Source: Paenibacillus polymyxa M1
Lineage (GTDB): Bacteria > Bacillota > Bacilli > Paenibacillales > Paenibacillaceae
Assembly (NCBI RefSeq): GCF_000237325.1
Contig: NC_017542.1
Coordinates: 301,001-365,000 of the forward strand
Length of the DNA: 64,000 nucleotides
Direction: 5' to 3'
Shown here: in pieces, positions 1-9,822 of the stretch
How the letters are laid out: every line of letters starts with the position of its first letter
How positions within the stretch are numbered: the first letter of the stretch is position 1
Made by a program: the position numbers and the translations under genes
The notes under the pieces: model-generated
What the model saw: only the letters and a program-made list of their open reading frames with translations
What the model was told of the DNA's origin: nothing
The model's database searches: none

Positions 1-480
1 GCCTGGCAGGCGTTGATTGAGGCGAAGAAGCGGGGCTATATTCGTTCCATCGGGGTCTGCAATTTTCTGCCTGAGCATAATGAACGTTTGATTCGGGAAA
101 CAGGTATCGCGCCGAGCATCAATCAAGTTGAATTGCATCCATTGTTTAACCAGGAGCATCAGCGTGCAAAAGATGCTGAACAGGGCATTGTGACGGAATC
201 GTGGAGCCCTTTGGGTCGCGGTCACAGCATGATGGAAAACGAAGAGATTGGGGAAATTGCTGCTGCTCATGACAAAACCGCGACACAAGCGATTTTACGG
301 TGGCATATTCAACTAGGAGCGATCCCGATTCCCAAGGCCTCTTCTGTAAAACATCAGACGGAAAACCTGAATATTTTTGATTTTGAGTTGTCGCCTGAGG
401 AAATGAACGTAATCTCGGCACTTAGCAGGGAAGATGGACGGCTATGGGGGCAGGACCCCAATTCCTATGAAGAGCTATAA
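1..480 (+). CDS. aldo/keto reductase, C-terminal part (5' end outside window)
   Basis: The frame is open from base 1 and stops at 478-480, leaving about 159 C-terminal residues of an enzyme that is normally 270-290 residues. The sequence shows the barrel strand motif IGVCNF, the SINQVELHP segment, and the C-terminal PKASSVKHQTENL cofactor-binding region followed by FELSPEEMNVISAL. These are typical of NADPH-dependent aldo/keto reductases of the 2,5-diketo-gluconate reductase/AKR5 type, which reduce carbonyls to alcohols in the cytosol. The catalytic Tyr/Lys part lies upstream of the window. The physiological substrate cannot be deduced. It is followed by a strong terminator, so it ends its own transcript. 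Confidence 0.9.
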   Translation, partial: AWQALIEAKKRGYIRSIGVCNFLPEHNERLIRETGIAPSINQVELHPLFNQEHQRAKDAEQGIVTESWSPLGRGHSMMENEEIGEIAAAHDKTATQAILRWHIQLGAIPIPKASSVKHQTENLNIFDFELSPEEMNVISALSREDGRLWGQDPNSYEEL

Positions 481-497
481 TCTATAAGAATGAATGA

Positions 498-542
498 GAA
501 GGGTTCAAAAATCTGTGGAAGATTTTTGAACCCTTCGCTTTT
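498..542 (+). terminator. intrinsic terminator after the aldo/keto reductase
   Basis: A perfect 17-bp stem (498-514 pairs with 520-536) with a 5-base loop is followed by GCTTTTA, 18 bases after the stop codon of the reductase gene. It separates that gene from the pspA operon. Confidence 0.85.
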
Positions 543-592
543 AGTAATAACCGAAAGCATGCGATAGGTCCGTATATAGCTATGATGAATGA

Positions 593-621
593 TGAACATT
601 TTTAATCGGATTTGATGTATG
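593..621 (+). promoter_or_regulatory. possible ECF (sigma-W-like) promoter of the pspA operon
   Basis: TGAACA at 593-598 and TGTATG at 616-621 are 17 bp apart and lie 36 bp before the pspA start. They resemble the Bacillus sigma-W elements (TGAAAC and CGTA). B. subtilis pspA (ydjF) is known to be a sigma-W target, which motivated looking for this, but the match is imperfect. Confidence 0.3.
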
Positions 622-657
622 ATATGGGGGAATGTAGTCCTTTCGAAGGAGGTCATC

Positions 658-1317
658 ATGGGGATTTTGTCAAGGTTTAGGGATATTATGAAGATGAATA
701 TCAACGCCTTAATGGATAAGGCGAGTGATCCGGAGAAGACGATTGATGATTATATGCAAAATCTAAATAGTGATCTAGGCAAGGTGAAAGCGGAAACGGC
801 CTCAGTGCTGGCTGATGAGAAAAGGGCGAAAAGAGCACTGGATGAATGTAGAACTGAGATCAAAAAGCTCCAGCATTATGCAAGTAAGTCTGTGGAAGCT
901 GGCAATGAAGAGGAAGCCCGAAAGTTTTTGGAGCGTAAAGGTTTGCAGGCGGAGAAATTGGAATCGTTACAGACATCCTATGACTTAGCTTCGGCAAACG
1001 CCGTACATATGAAACAAATGCAGGAGAAATTGGTGTCCGATATAGGGCAACTGGAGTTGCGGCGTGCCGAACTTAAAGGGAAGCTGGCGATCGCCAAAGC
1101 ACAGCAAACCTTGAATTCTATGGGCGACCATGATTCTGTTTTCGAGGCCTTGGAAGAAAAGGTGAACAGGGCATATGATGAAGCGATGGCGATAGCCGAG
1201 CTCCGAACAGGAACGAAGGACGACCTGGATGCGTTATTCGCACAATATGAGAAGAGTACCAATCCAGAAGATGAGCTGGCTGCAATCAAGAAGAAAATCA
1301 ATCCCAAAGAATCATAA
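658..1317 (+). CDS. pspA: PspA/IM30 family phage-shock protein
   Basis: PspA/IM30 (ESCRT-III-like) proteins are peripheral, oligomerising membrane-protective proteins that bind damaged or stressed cytoplasmic membrane. The protein begins MGILSRFRDIMKMNINALMDKASDPEKTIDDYM, the amphipathic N-terminal helix and conserved opening of the family, and continues as an almost uninterrupted charged coiled coil to the end, 219 residues, the usual length. The start at 658 was chosen over an in-frame ATG at 619 because an ideal GAAGGAGG lies at 645-652 and homology begins here. Next come genes of the same order as B. subtilis ydjFGHI, probably one operon. Envelope stress regulation is expected from the family. 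Confidence 0.95.
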   Translation: MGILSRFRDIMKMNINALMDKASDPEKTIDDYMQNLNSDLGKVKAETASVLADEKRAKRALDECRTEIKKLQHYASKSVEAGNEEEARKFLERKGLQAEKLESLQTSYDLASANAVHMKQMQEKLVSDIGQLELRRAELKGKLAIAKAQQTLNSMGDHDSVFEALEEKVNRAYDEAMAIAELRTGTKDDLDALFAQYEKSTNPEDELAAIKKKINPKES

Positions 1318-1343
1318 TAGTTTCTACATGAAGAGGTGAGCAG

Positions 1344-2378
1344 ATGCCGGTTATCGAATACAAATGCCCCAACTGCGGCAGCGGCATGGTCTTTGACAGT
1401 GAGACAGGAATGTTATCTTGCCATAGCTGCGGAAGAGAGGACAACATCGATACGATTCCTGATCCTCTGACTAATCGTATTTTTTCAGAAGATGAAGCCC
1501 ATGAGTATCATTGCAATAACTGTGGAGCAGTGATTATGACCGAAGTGGAGACGAGTGCAACGGTGTGCAGCTTTTGTGGTTCTGCCGTGGTGCTGGGTGA
1601 TCGACTGACCGGAGAGCTAGCTCCGGCGCAAGTTATTCCTTTTTCGATCAGCAAGGAAGAAGCCATAGCTGCATTCAAAAAATGGTGCAAGAATGGCCGT
1701 CTGACACCGAACCGATTCATGATGGCCGACCGAATCAAGGGAATAACTGGTATGTATGTCCCCTTCTGGTTATATGAATTACATAATCATATTGAGGTTC
1801 AAGGTGAGGGTACCCAAGTGAGAACCTATACAAGCGGAGATTACGAATATACAGAAACGAAGCATTTTGATGTATATCGGAAAATCCGTTTAAATTATGT
1901 GAAGGTTCCGATTGATGCTGCGGAGAAAATGAATGACGAGCTGATGGATAAATTGGAGCCTTTTCCCTATGATCAGCTCAAGCCTTTTAAAACGCCATAT
2001 CTAGCGGGTTATATTGCGGAAAAGTATAGTTATAACGAAGAAGAGCTTTTCCCGCGAGTAAAAGACAAAGTGAAGGAATATATTGATGCTTATATTCAGT
2101 CTACGGTGTCAGAGTATACGTTCGTGAGTTACACGGAAAAGCAAATTGATACTACATTAAAACAAGCGGATTATGTCCTGCTCCCGGTATGGGTCATACA
2201 CTATGACTACAATCAATTGGAGCATACGTTTGCGATGAACGGTCAGACGGGCAAGGTAGTTGGTAAACCTCCGATTAGCAAGTTCAAAGTGACAGCTTGG
2301 TTTGCAGGCATTTTCGGCATAACTCTCTTTTCATTAAGGTTAATCACTTGGCTAATCATGGGAGGAGAATTCTATTGA
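1344..2378 (+). CDS. ydjG: YdjG-like double zinc-ribbon membrane protein
   Basis: A 344-residue protein with two TFIIB-type zinc ribbons at the N terminus (Cys8, Cys11, Cys26, Cys29 and Cys57, Cys60, Cys75, Cys78) and a hydrophobic segment near residues 318-338. The middle has no recognisable enzymatic motif. It sits 26 bp after pspA, and its stop overlaps the start of the next gene, so these are translationally coupled. In B. subtilis YdjG and YdjH help recruit the SPFH-type protein YdjI and PspA to stressed membrane; the same role is inferred from gene order and domain content, not shown here. A clear AGAGGTGAG precedes the start. Confidence 0.85.
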   Translation: MPVIEYKCPNCGSGMVFDSETGMLSCHSCGREDNIDTIPDPLTNRIFSEDEAHEYHCNNCGAVIMTEVETSATVCSFCGSAVVLGDRLTGELAPAQVIPFSISKEEAIAAFKKWCKNGRLTPNRFMMADRIKGITGMYVPFWLYELHNHIEVQGEGTQVRTYTSGDYEYTETKHFDVYRKIRLNYVKVPIDAAEKMNDELMDKLEPFPYDQLKPFKTPYLAGYIAEKYSYNEEELFPRVKDKVKEYIDAYIQSTVSEYTFVSYTEKQIDTTLKQADYVLLPVWVIHYDYNQLEHTFAMNGQTGKVVGKPPISKFKVTAWFAGIFGITLFSLRLITWLIMGGEFY

Positions 2379-3169
2379 AAAAATATAGAGCCATTGTGGC
2401 TGTTTTGTTGTTCTTTGCCGCTTTTCTAGCGGTTCCTATGGAAATGAAGGGCGAAGCAGCAACGACAGAAATGAAGCCATTGATTTTTGATGAGGCGGGG
2501 CTGCTTAATCAGGAAGAGTATGATGTGTTGAACACTATGGCTAACCAATACGGAGCCGAAAGAGAAACAGACATTATTGTTTATACGACCAACAACCCCG
2601 ACAATATGGATGTTATGAAAATGACGCAGGATTTTTATGATGACCATGGCCCGGGGTATGACAGATCCCATGGGAATGCAGTCATTTTAACGATGGATAT
2701 GAGGAATAGAGAGGTTTATTTAGCTGGCTTTTACAAAGCAGAACGGTATCTGGATGACGACAGGCTTACTAAAATCCGCCATGAGATTACCCCGGATCTG
2801 ACGAACGGTAACTATGGGCTTGCATTTCAAAAGTATATTCTGGGCGCGCGCAAATATTTGGCAATCCGCCCAGGTGTGAATCCGGACAGCATATTTTTCA
2901 AAGGCTGGCTTCATTTGGCGGTTGCGCTAGGATTGGCGTCTATTATTGTAGGTAAGATGGTTTCGAGTTCCGGCGGTCGGGTTACGGTAAATCGGCAGAC
3001 CTACGAGGATGCAAGCACGTCAGGGGTTCTGGCACATCAAGATCTGTACACTCACACAACGACAACGAAGCGGAAGATTGAGAAGAGCAGTAGCAGCAGC
3101 TCATCAGGTGGAGGAGGCGGAACCACCAGCGGCGGTCATTCGCATAGCGGCAGCAGAGGATCATTTTAA
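2375..3169 (+). CDS. ydjH: YdjH-like TPM-domain membrane protein, TTG start
   Basis: A TPM (YgcG/Psb32/MOLO-1) domain protein. From the TTG at 2375 it has a signal peptide (KK, then a hydrophobic stretch ending ...MKGEAA), the TPM domain at about residues 30-165 (FDEAGLLNQEEYDVLN, then a long beta/alpha region), one transmembrane segment near 180-200, and a Ser/Gly-rich tail ending HSHSGSRGSF. The TTG is preferred to an upstream in-frame ATG at 2297 because GGGAGGAG lies 8 bases before it and a signal peptide then begins directly. The start overlaps the ydjG stop by 4 bp. The serine/glycine tail is typical of YgcG relatives. Length from TTG is 264 residues. Confidence 0.85.
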   Translation: MKKYRAIVAVLLFFAAFLAVPMEMKGEAATTEMKPLIFDEAGLLNQEEYDVLNTMANQYGAERETDIIVYTTNNPDNMDVMKMTQDFYDDHGPGYDRSHGNAVILTMDMRNREVYLAGFYKAERYLDDDRLTKIRHEITPDLTNGNYGLAFQKYILGARKYLAIRPGVNPDSIFFKGWLHLAVALGLASIIVGKMVSSSGGRVTVNRQTYEDASTSGVLAHQDLYTHTTTTKRKIEKSSSSSSSGGGGGTTSGGHSHSGSRGSF

Positions 3170-3190
3170 TGGAAGGGATGGATACAGCAC

Positions 3191-4183
3191 ATGGGGTTCT
3201 TCAGGAATCAATTTGGAAATGTTGTTGAATGGGAAGAATTTAGGGATGATATGATTTTTTGGAAGTGGAGCAATCGTGAAATTAAAAAAGGCAGTAAATT
3301 GATTATTCGCTCCGGTCAGGACGCCATTTTTGTAAATAACGGCAAGATCGAGGGCATTTTTGAGAATGAAGGGTCATATAACATGGACTCGGATATTATT
3401 CCATTTCTATCGACATTAAAAGGATTTAAATTCGGCTTTAACAGTGGCATGCGGGTGGAGGTCTTATTCGTTAATACGAAGGAGTTTACGGTCAAATGGG
3501 GAACACAAAACCCGGTTTTGATCCCTACTCCCCAACTGCCAGGCGGGATGCCAATTCGTGCCAACGGCACATTTAATTTTAAAGTAAACGATTATGTCAC
3601 GCTTATTGATAAGATTGCCGGGGTAAAGGACAGTTATCTTGTTGAGGATGTGAAAATACGGATTACTTCGGTGTTGGATCAGTTATTGATGAAGTGGATC
3701 AGCCGAGAAGGCAAGGATATGTTTAATCTACAGGCAAATGCTTCTGATATTTCGAAGGGCATTCAGGAAGATCTGGATATGCAAGTGATGGACAAAGGTA
3801 TGACGATTACAGGGTTTCATGTGATGAGCTTCAATTATCCTCAAGAAATCCAGGATATGATTACAAAGACAGCTTCTCATGAAATGATCGGTAATCTACA
3901 AAAGTACCAACAAGTGACGATGACCGACGGTATTGCATCGGGGAATGTAAAAGGCGGCGGTGCTGCTTCGGATATGGCGAGTATGATGATGGGCATGAAT
4001 ATAGCGAATGAAATGATGAAAAACTTGAACCCAAGCCAGAAGTCCCCGGCTGAGACTCAGCCTGCATCCGATGCTCCCACTCCTTCTGGTGAAGGTAAAA
4101 GACCTAATTTTTGTCCGAATTGTGGCACAAAAAACGAGGGAGCTAACTTTTGTCCGAATTGTGGACAGAAATTGAACGGGTAG
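3191..4183 (+). CDS. ydjI: YdjI-like SPFH/virion-core domain protein with C-terminal zinc ribbons
   Basis: Begins MGFFRNQFGNVVEWEEF and carries an SPFH/band-7-like (PF13421) domain to about residue 250, followed by a Met/Gly-rich linker and a C-terminal double zinc ribbon (CPNCGTKNEGANFCPNCG, residues about 307-327). It is 330 residues, typical for YdjI. It is the last gene of the pspA-ydjGHI operon, 21 bp after ydjH, and is followed by an intrinsic terminator. In B. subtilis YdjI links PspA to stressed membrane; a scaffold role together with PspA is inferred. The ribosome binding site (GGAAGGG, 3171-3177) is spaced somewhat far, about 13 bases, from the ATG. Confidence 0.88.
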   Translation: MGFFRNQFGNVVEWEEFRDDMIFWKWSNREIKKGSKLIIRSGQDAIFVNNGKIEGIFENEGSYNMDSDIIPFLSTLKGFKFGFNSGMRVEVLFVNTKEFTVKWGTQNPVLIPTPQLPGGMPIRANGTFNFKVNDYVTLIDKIAGVKDSYLVEDVKIRITSVLDQLLMKWISREGKDMFNLQANASDISKGIQEDLDMQVMDKGMTITGFHVMSFNYPQEIQDMITKTASHEMIGNLQKYQQVTMTDGIASGNVKGGGAASDMASMMMGMNIANEMMKNLNPSQKSPAETQPASDAPTPSGEGKRPNFCPNCGTKNEGANFCPNCGQKLNG

Positions 4184-4253
4184 CCATAGCTAACCGCTGA
4201 ACTGTTTCCTTTCAGGAAATTGCCGACTGGCTAAGTAATTCTATAAACCAAAC

Positions 4254-4294
4254 AGCAGTTGTTGCAGAGTATTCTCTGTGATGACTGCTTTTTT
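4254..4294 (+). terminator. intrinsic terminator of the pspA operon
   Basis: A 16-bp stem (4254-4269 with 4274-4289, several G-U pairs, none unpaired) with a TATT loop and a run of six T. It lies 70 bp after ydjI. Confidence 0.85.
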
Positions 4295-4340
4295 AATGGA
4301 GATTGTTCAAGCATGTTCTTTATAAATCCGATTTATTGGA

Positions 4341-4406
4341 TTGAAAAAGGTACACAGGATAAGGTACTATAGCTATATAGTACGTATTTATATTAACTAA
4401 TTAGTT
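4341..4406 (+). promoter_or_regulatory. putative promoter with two palindromes before the GH51 gene
   Basis: TTGAAA (4341-4346) and TACTAT (4365-4370) are 18 bp apart. The -10 element lies inside a perfect 8-bp inverted repeat, GTACTATA-GCTA-TATAGTAC (4364-4383), and a 12-bp perfect palindrome AACTAATTAGTT follows at 4395-4406. An operator for a dimeric repressor is a reasonable reading, but A/T-rich palindromes can also arise by chance. Confidence 0.4.
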
Positions 4407-4443
4407 ATTACATTAATAAACTATAGGTATAGGAGCCATAAAG

Positions 4444-7400
4444 ATGACCAAATTCCAAGATCAAATCATTGCGCGGTACAAGTTTGATGATGCAGAGAAT
4501 GTCGGCAAGGATAGCTCCGGACAAGGTAATGACGGGATTGCTTCAGGCACAGCAGCACCTACGATCTCCCATACTACCGGAAGAGCGGCTTTGGCACTTG
4601 AGGGAGGTCCCAACGGAACATCTTATATTCAGCTACCTTCTGATCTGTTTAAAGATGTAAGCGATAACACTGGTGTTACAGTGACGGCTTGGGTGAATTT
4701 CGGCAGATTCACGGATATGTGGGAACGTGTTTTTGACTTTGGTAAATCCCACACGGGTCCTTATATGTTTATGACACGGAATCTGCGTGGAACTCTTTTC
4801 ACTGAGGCTGACTTATCCGTAGACCCAGGAAGAGGTTTTGTCAGAGATGAATGGATGCACATAGCCCTGTCTGTAATCGGCACGGAGGGGGGCACATTAA
4901 GTAGTGCGGGCCCGGTGGTATATGTCAATGGTGAAGTGGCAGCAGACGGTTCCATCAGCCAAACCTCCAGCGGCAACTATGCCAAGCTGCGCAAATGGTT
5001 CGAAACGTTTGCAGATTCGACCAACTATAGCAACAATTTTATCGGTCGTTCCCAACATGCAGCGGATGTTGACTTTGCTGGCTTGGTTTCGGATTTCCGA
5101 ATTTATAAAGCAGGCTTGACGGCGGATGAAGTCATTGAGGTCATGTGCGATTCATTGACAGATGAGGAGATTGTGAAGCTTGCCCGCGATAAGTATTTAT
5201 CATTTCCGACGACGATTATAACCAAAGACATATCTCTACCAACGGTTCTGATGGGTGGAAGAGTAGAAGTGACCTGGAAATCCAGCCAACCTAGCATACT
5301 CTCTGACAATGGACGGGTTCAGGCGATTACTTCCGCACAGGGGGTCACCGTTACGGCTCTCTTGACCAGAGGTTCAAGTCGGATTGAAGAAAGCTTTGAA
5401 GTATCCGTTCTCCCGGAACAACTGCCTCCGTACACGCTGACCATTCATGGAAATAAGGAAGTTGTGGATGTTAGCGAAGTGATGTACGGCTTATTCTATG
5501 AGGATATCAATAACGCCGCAGATGGCGGGATATATGCAGAACTTGTACAAAATCGCTCATTCGAATCCTTCGAGTTTGATACGTATTCCCATGCTTCGGG
5601 TGAATGTGGATGCTCTACAGGACGGAATCGCAATCCGCTGTTCGCCTGGTCTGGTGATACGGACAAGATGAATCCACAACATAGCGGTGGATTGAATGAG
5701 TTTTTGGGCGCAAAGGATAAGGATGTGAACTCTTATTATGTGACGGTAGCGGATGGGGCAACGATCCGGAACAAAGGCTTCTCCGATTCTAACCAGAATT
5801 GTGCCATGTCCATCCAAGAGGGTGCCAAGTATGAGTTCACCATCTGGGCAAAGGCCGATTCGACGGGGACCATCACACTGCAACTTCAAGACTCGAAGGA
5901 AAAGGACATCAGTGATTCGGTAACCGTACAGGTGGAGGGTGGCAGCACGTGGAAAAAATACGGTGTCGACTCCAAGCTGGTGCTGACAGGTACAGCTACG
6001 GTGCTGGGACAGCTGGCACTTACATTTGAAGGGGATATTTCCATTGATATGGTTTCCTTATTCCCACAAGATGTATGGGGAGCAGGAGAGGAAGAGCAGT
6101 CCCCGTCGGCACACGCCAACTATCAGGGTAATCCGAACTACCGATTGAGAAAAGATCTGGTGAACGCACTGGTTGGCATGCATCCGAAGTTTTTGCGTTT
6201 TCCAGGTGGTTGTATTTCCGAAGGATCGTTTATATGGGAAAATGTATACGACTGGAAGGAATCCATTGGGGATATCGAGCTGCGTAAGGAAAACTTTAAT
6301 GTATGGGGCTATATGATGACCATGGGTCTTGGTTATATGGAATACTTCCAGTTGGCAGAAGACCTGAATGCAGCTCCACTTCCGGTTATGGCCTGTGGTG
6401 TGCTTTGCCAAGCCCGCTCGGATTATGCTCATCCGGCTGGAGGCGCACTAAGAGAATACTATATCAAGAATTTTACGGATCTGATCGACTTTGCGATCAG
6501 CGTTGATTTTGAACATAATGAATGGGCCGCCATGCGTAAAAAAATGGGTCATGAAGCACCGTTCGATCTGCGTTATCTGGGCGTGGGCAACGAAAACTGG
6601 GGTACAGAGTTCTTCGCCAACTTTGAGGTGTTCAAGACATCAATTGATGAGTACATGGAGAAAAATTATCCGGGATATGAACTGCATATCATCTCCACGG
6701 TTGGCGCTCAAGCAGACGACGATGCTTATCAGCAGGGCTGGAAGTTCCTGAGCGGTAATATGAAGGGCTCAGCCAAGGTTGCTTTTGCAGACGGTAACCA
6801 GGTGACGGAAGAGACTGTAACCTGGTATGAAAAGCAAAAAGACTATATGGACACCATTGCCGATGAACACTATTACCGTTCTAATGAGTATCTGTTGAAT
6901 AATGTGGACCGCTATAATTACTACTATAGAGCTTATAACGCGGATGGCAGTGTCAACTGGAAAGAAACGTCGAAGGTTTTTGTTGGGGAATATGCCTCGA
7001 CAGATAAAAATACATTGGCAGGCGCAGTAGCAGAAGCAGCAGTGATGACGGGCTTCGAAAATAATGCTGATGTCGTCCGGTTGGCTGCCTATGCGCCGCT
7101 GTTTAACAAAGTCCTGACGGACGGAACTTACAGATGGACACCGGATTGTATCTGGTTCGATGACGAAACCGTGTGGTTTACACCAAACTATTATGTGCAG
7201 CAAATGTATGCCCAATATTTGGGCGATAAAGTATTGGCCACTTCGTTCTCTACTTACAAAAATGGCAAGCCAATCGACCTCATTCCTCAGGGGGGAATCG
7301 AAATCGCGACAGGCAACGCCGAGGTTGTAGTTAAGCGTGTGACCGTTACCTCCAATAAGGACGGCAGTGTACTGCTGGATCAAGATTTTACTAAGGAATT

Positions 7401-8184
7401 GAATTCATTATGGAAAGTTATTCCTGGTTCCGTAGGATCTACGTTGGAGGAAGGCAAGGGGCTTGTCCTCAAAGCCCAAGATAGCGGTCTGAATGGCTTG
7501 TACATCTTGAACGACAGCTGGAACAACTACAAGGTAGAGGTGGTTGCTTCTCGCCTTTCCGGCACGGACGGTTTTTATGTGGGTATAGGCCTCACGGATA
7601 TTACCACTGAGAAAAAGAACGTCATCGAATACGCGATTGGCTATGGCGGCAATGCTACCGGCGTGAAGGTTTACAAGCAAGGTATAGAAGGCTATACCAT
7701 GGGTGACTACTCTTCCAGTACAGCGGCGGGCAACCTGAGAGCGGCGAGCTATGAAGAGTTGGCCGACAACACCGACTACACCATCACGGTGAACTATGGG
7801 GGAGAAACGGGCAACAACCTGATTTGCTCCTACACCGACGGCAAAACTACCAGTAAAGTGCTGGACTACAAGTTGGAGGCTTACAACAGAGACGTATTTA
7901 ATTCGGTGACCCAAGATGCTGAACATGTATATGTGAAGCTTGTGAATGCCGATAACGTAGATAAGGCGACGCAGCTGAATCTGGAAGACATGAGTGTCGA
8001 GTCGATCGCCAAGCTGATTACATTAACTGGCGATTCCTCGCTGGTTCATGTACCCAACGTGAATAAGAAAAATGATGAAAAGATAGTGCCTACTGAACAG
8101 CAGGTTACGCTGCATACAAATTCTGTCCTCTTACAATTACCAGCTAACTCGGTAAATGTACTGGTACTGGATCTAAAGGCGTAG
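4444..8184 (+). CDS. GH51 alpha-L-arabinofuranosidase with LamG and Ig-like modules
   Basis: A 1246-residue modular enzyme that should release terminal alpha-L-arabinofuranose. Domains in order: a LamG/concanavalin-like jelly roll (about 8-225), an atrophied bacterial Ig-like domain (about 235-325, DEEIVKLARDKYL...VTWKSSQPSIL), the GH51 catalytic barrel (about 335-900), and a beta-sandwich C-terminal part into which another jelly-roll-like module (about 975-1130) seems inserted. The predicted acid/base is Glu717 in GVGNENWG and the nucleophile Glu849 in VFVGEYAST. No signal peptide is visible: the protein starts MTKFQDQIIARYKFDD directly, with AGGAG at about -10. It could be intracellular or leave by an unknown path. 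Single-gene transcript, ended by the terminator at 8252. Confidence 0.9.
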   Translation: MTKFQDQIIARYKFDDAENVGKDSSGQGNDGIASGTAAPTISHTTGRAALALEGGPNGTSYIQLPSDLFKDVSDNTGVTVTAWVNFGRFTDMWERVFDFGKSHTGPYMFMTRNLRGTLFTEADLSVDPGRGFVRDEWMHIALSVIGTEGGTLSSAGPVVYVNGEVAADGSISQTSSGNYAKLRKWFETFADSTNYSNNFIGRSQHAADVDFAGLVSDFRIYKAGLTADEVIEVMCDSLTDEEIVKLARDKYLSFPTTIITKDISLPTVLMGGRVEVTWKSSQPSILSDNGRVQAITSAQGVTVTALLTRGSSRIEESFEVSVLPEQLPPYTLTIHGNKEVVDVSEVMYGLFYEDINNAADGGIYAELVQNRSFESFEFDTYSHASGECGCSTGRNRNPLFAWSGDTDKMNPQHSGGLNEFLGAKDKDVNSYYVTVADGATIRNKGFSDSNQNCAMSIQEGAKYEFTIWAKADSTGTITLQLQDSKEKDISDSVTVQVEGGSTWKKYGVDSKLVLTGTATVLGQLALTFEGDISIDMVSLFPQDVWGAGEEEQSPSAHANYQGNPNYRLRKDLVNALVGMHPKFLRFPGGCISEGSFIWENVYDWKESIGDIELRKENFNVWGYMMTMGLGYMEYFQLAEDLNAAPLPVMACGVLCQARSDYAHPAGGALREYYIKNFTDLIDFAISVDFEHNEWAAMRKKMGHEAPFDLRYLGVGNENWGTEFFANFEVFKTSIDEYMEKNYPGYELHIISTVGAQADDDAYQQGWKFLSGNMKGSAKVAFADGNQVTEETVTWYEKQKDYMDTIADEHYYRSNEYLLNNVDRYNYYYRAYNADGSVNWKETSKVFVGEYASTDKNTLAGAVAEAAVMTGFENNADVVRLAAYAPLFNKVLTDGTYRWTPDCIWFDDETVWFTPNYYVQQMYAQYLGDKVLATSFSTYKNGKPIDLIPQGGIEIATGNAEVVVKRVTVTSNKDGSVLLDQDFTKELNSLWKVIPGSVGSTLEEGKGLVLKAQDSGLNGLYILNDSWNNYKVEVVASRLSGTDGFYVGIGLTDITTEKKNVIEYAIGYGGNATGVKVYKQGIEGYTMGDYSSSTAAGNLRAASYEELADNTDYTITVNYGGETGNNLICSYTDGKTTSKVLDYKLEAYNRDVFNSVTQDAEHVYVKLVNADNVDKATQLNLEDMSVESIAKLITLTGDSSLVHVPNVNKKNDEKIVPTEQQVTLHTNSVLLQLPANSVNVLVLDLKA

Positions 8185-8251
8185 TACCCCTAAGAAGTCA
8201 GGCGATGAGTTTTGCGTTTTTCTCACACTGGATATATTCATATGAAAAGTT

Positions 8252-8278
8252 AAAACCCGCTCACTGAGCGGGTTTTTT
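8252..8278. terminator. terminator between convergent GH51 and phytase genes
   Basis: AACCCGCTCA/TGAGCGGGTT stem (8254-8263 with 8265-8274; the innermost pairs form the loop) followed by six T on the plus strand, with A-rich sequence on the other side. It can serve the GH51 gene and probably also the phytase gene from the other strand. Confidence 0.85.
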
Positions 8279-8325
8279 CTATGGATCAAGTCAGAGCGTT
8301 GTTAATTCGCTTTTCCCGACGGGCA

Positions 8326-9822
<1,497 letters not shown>

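Noticed and set aside
6769..7926. Long minus-strand frames (204 and 172 codons) inside the GH51 gene
   Set aside because: Antisense shadows of a well-supported gene with catalytic motifs; no family similarity visible.
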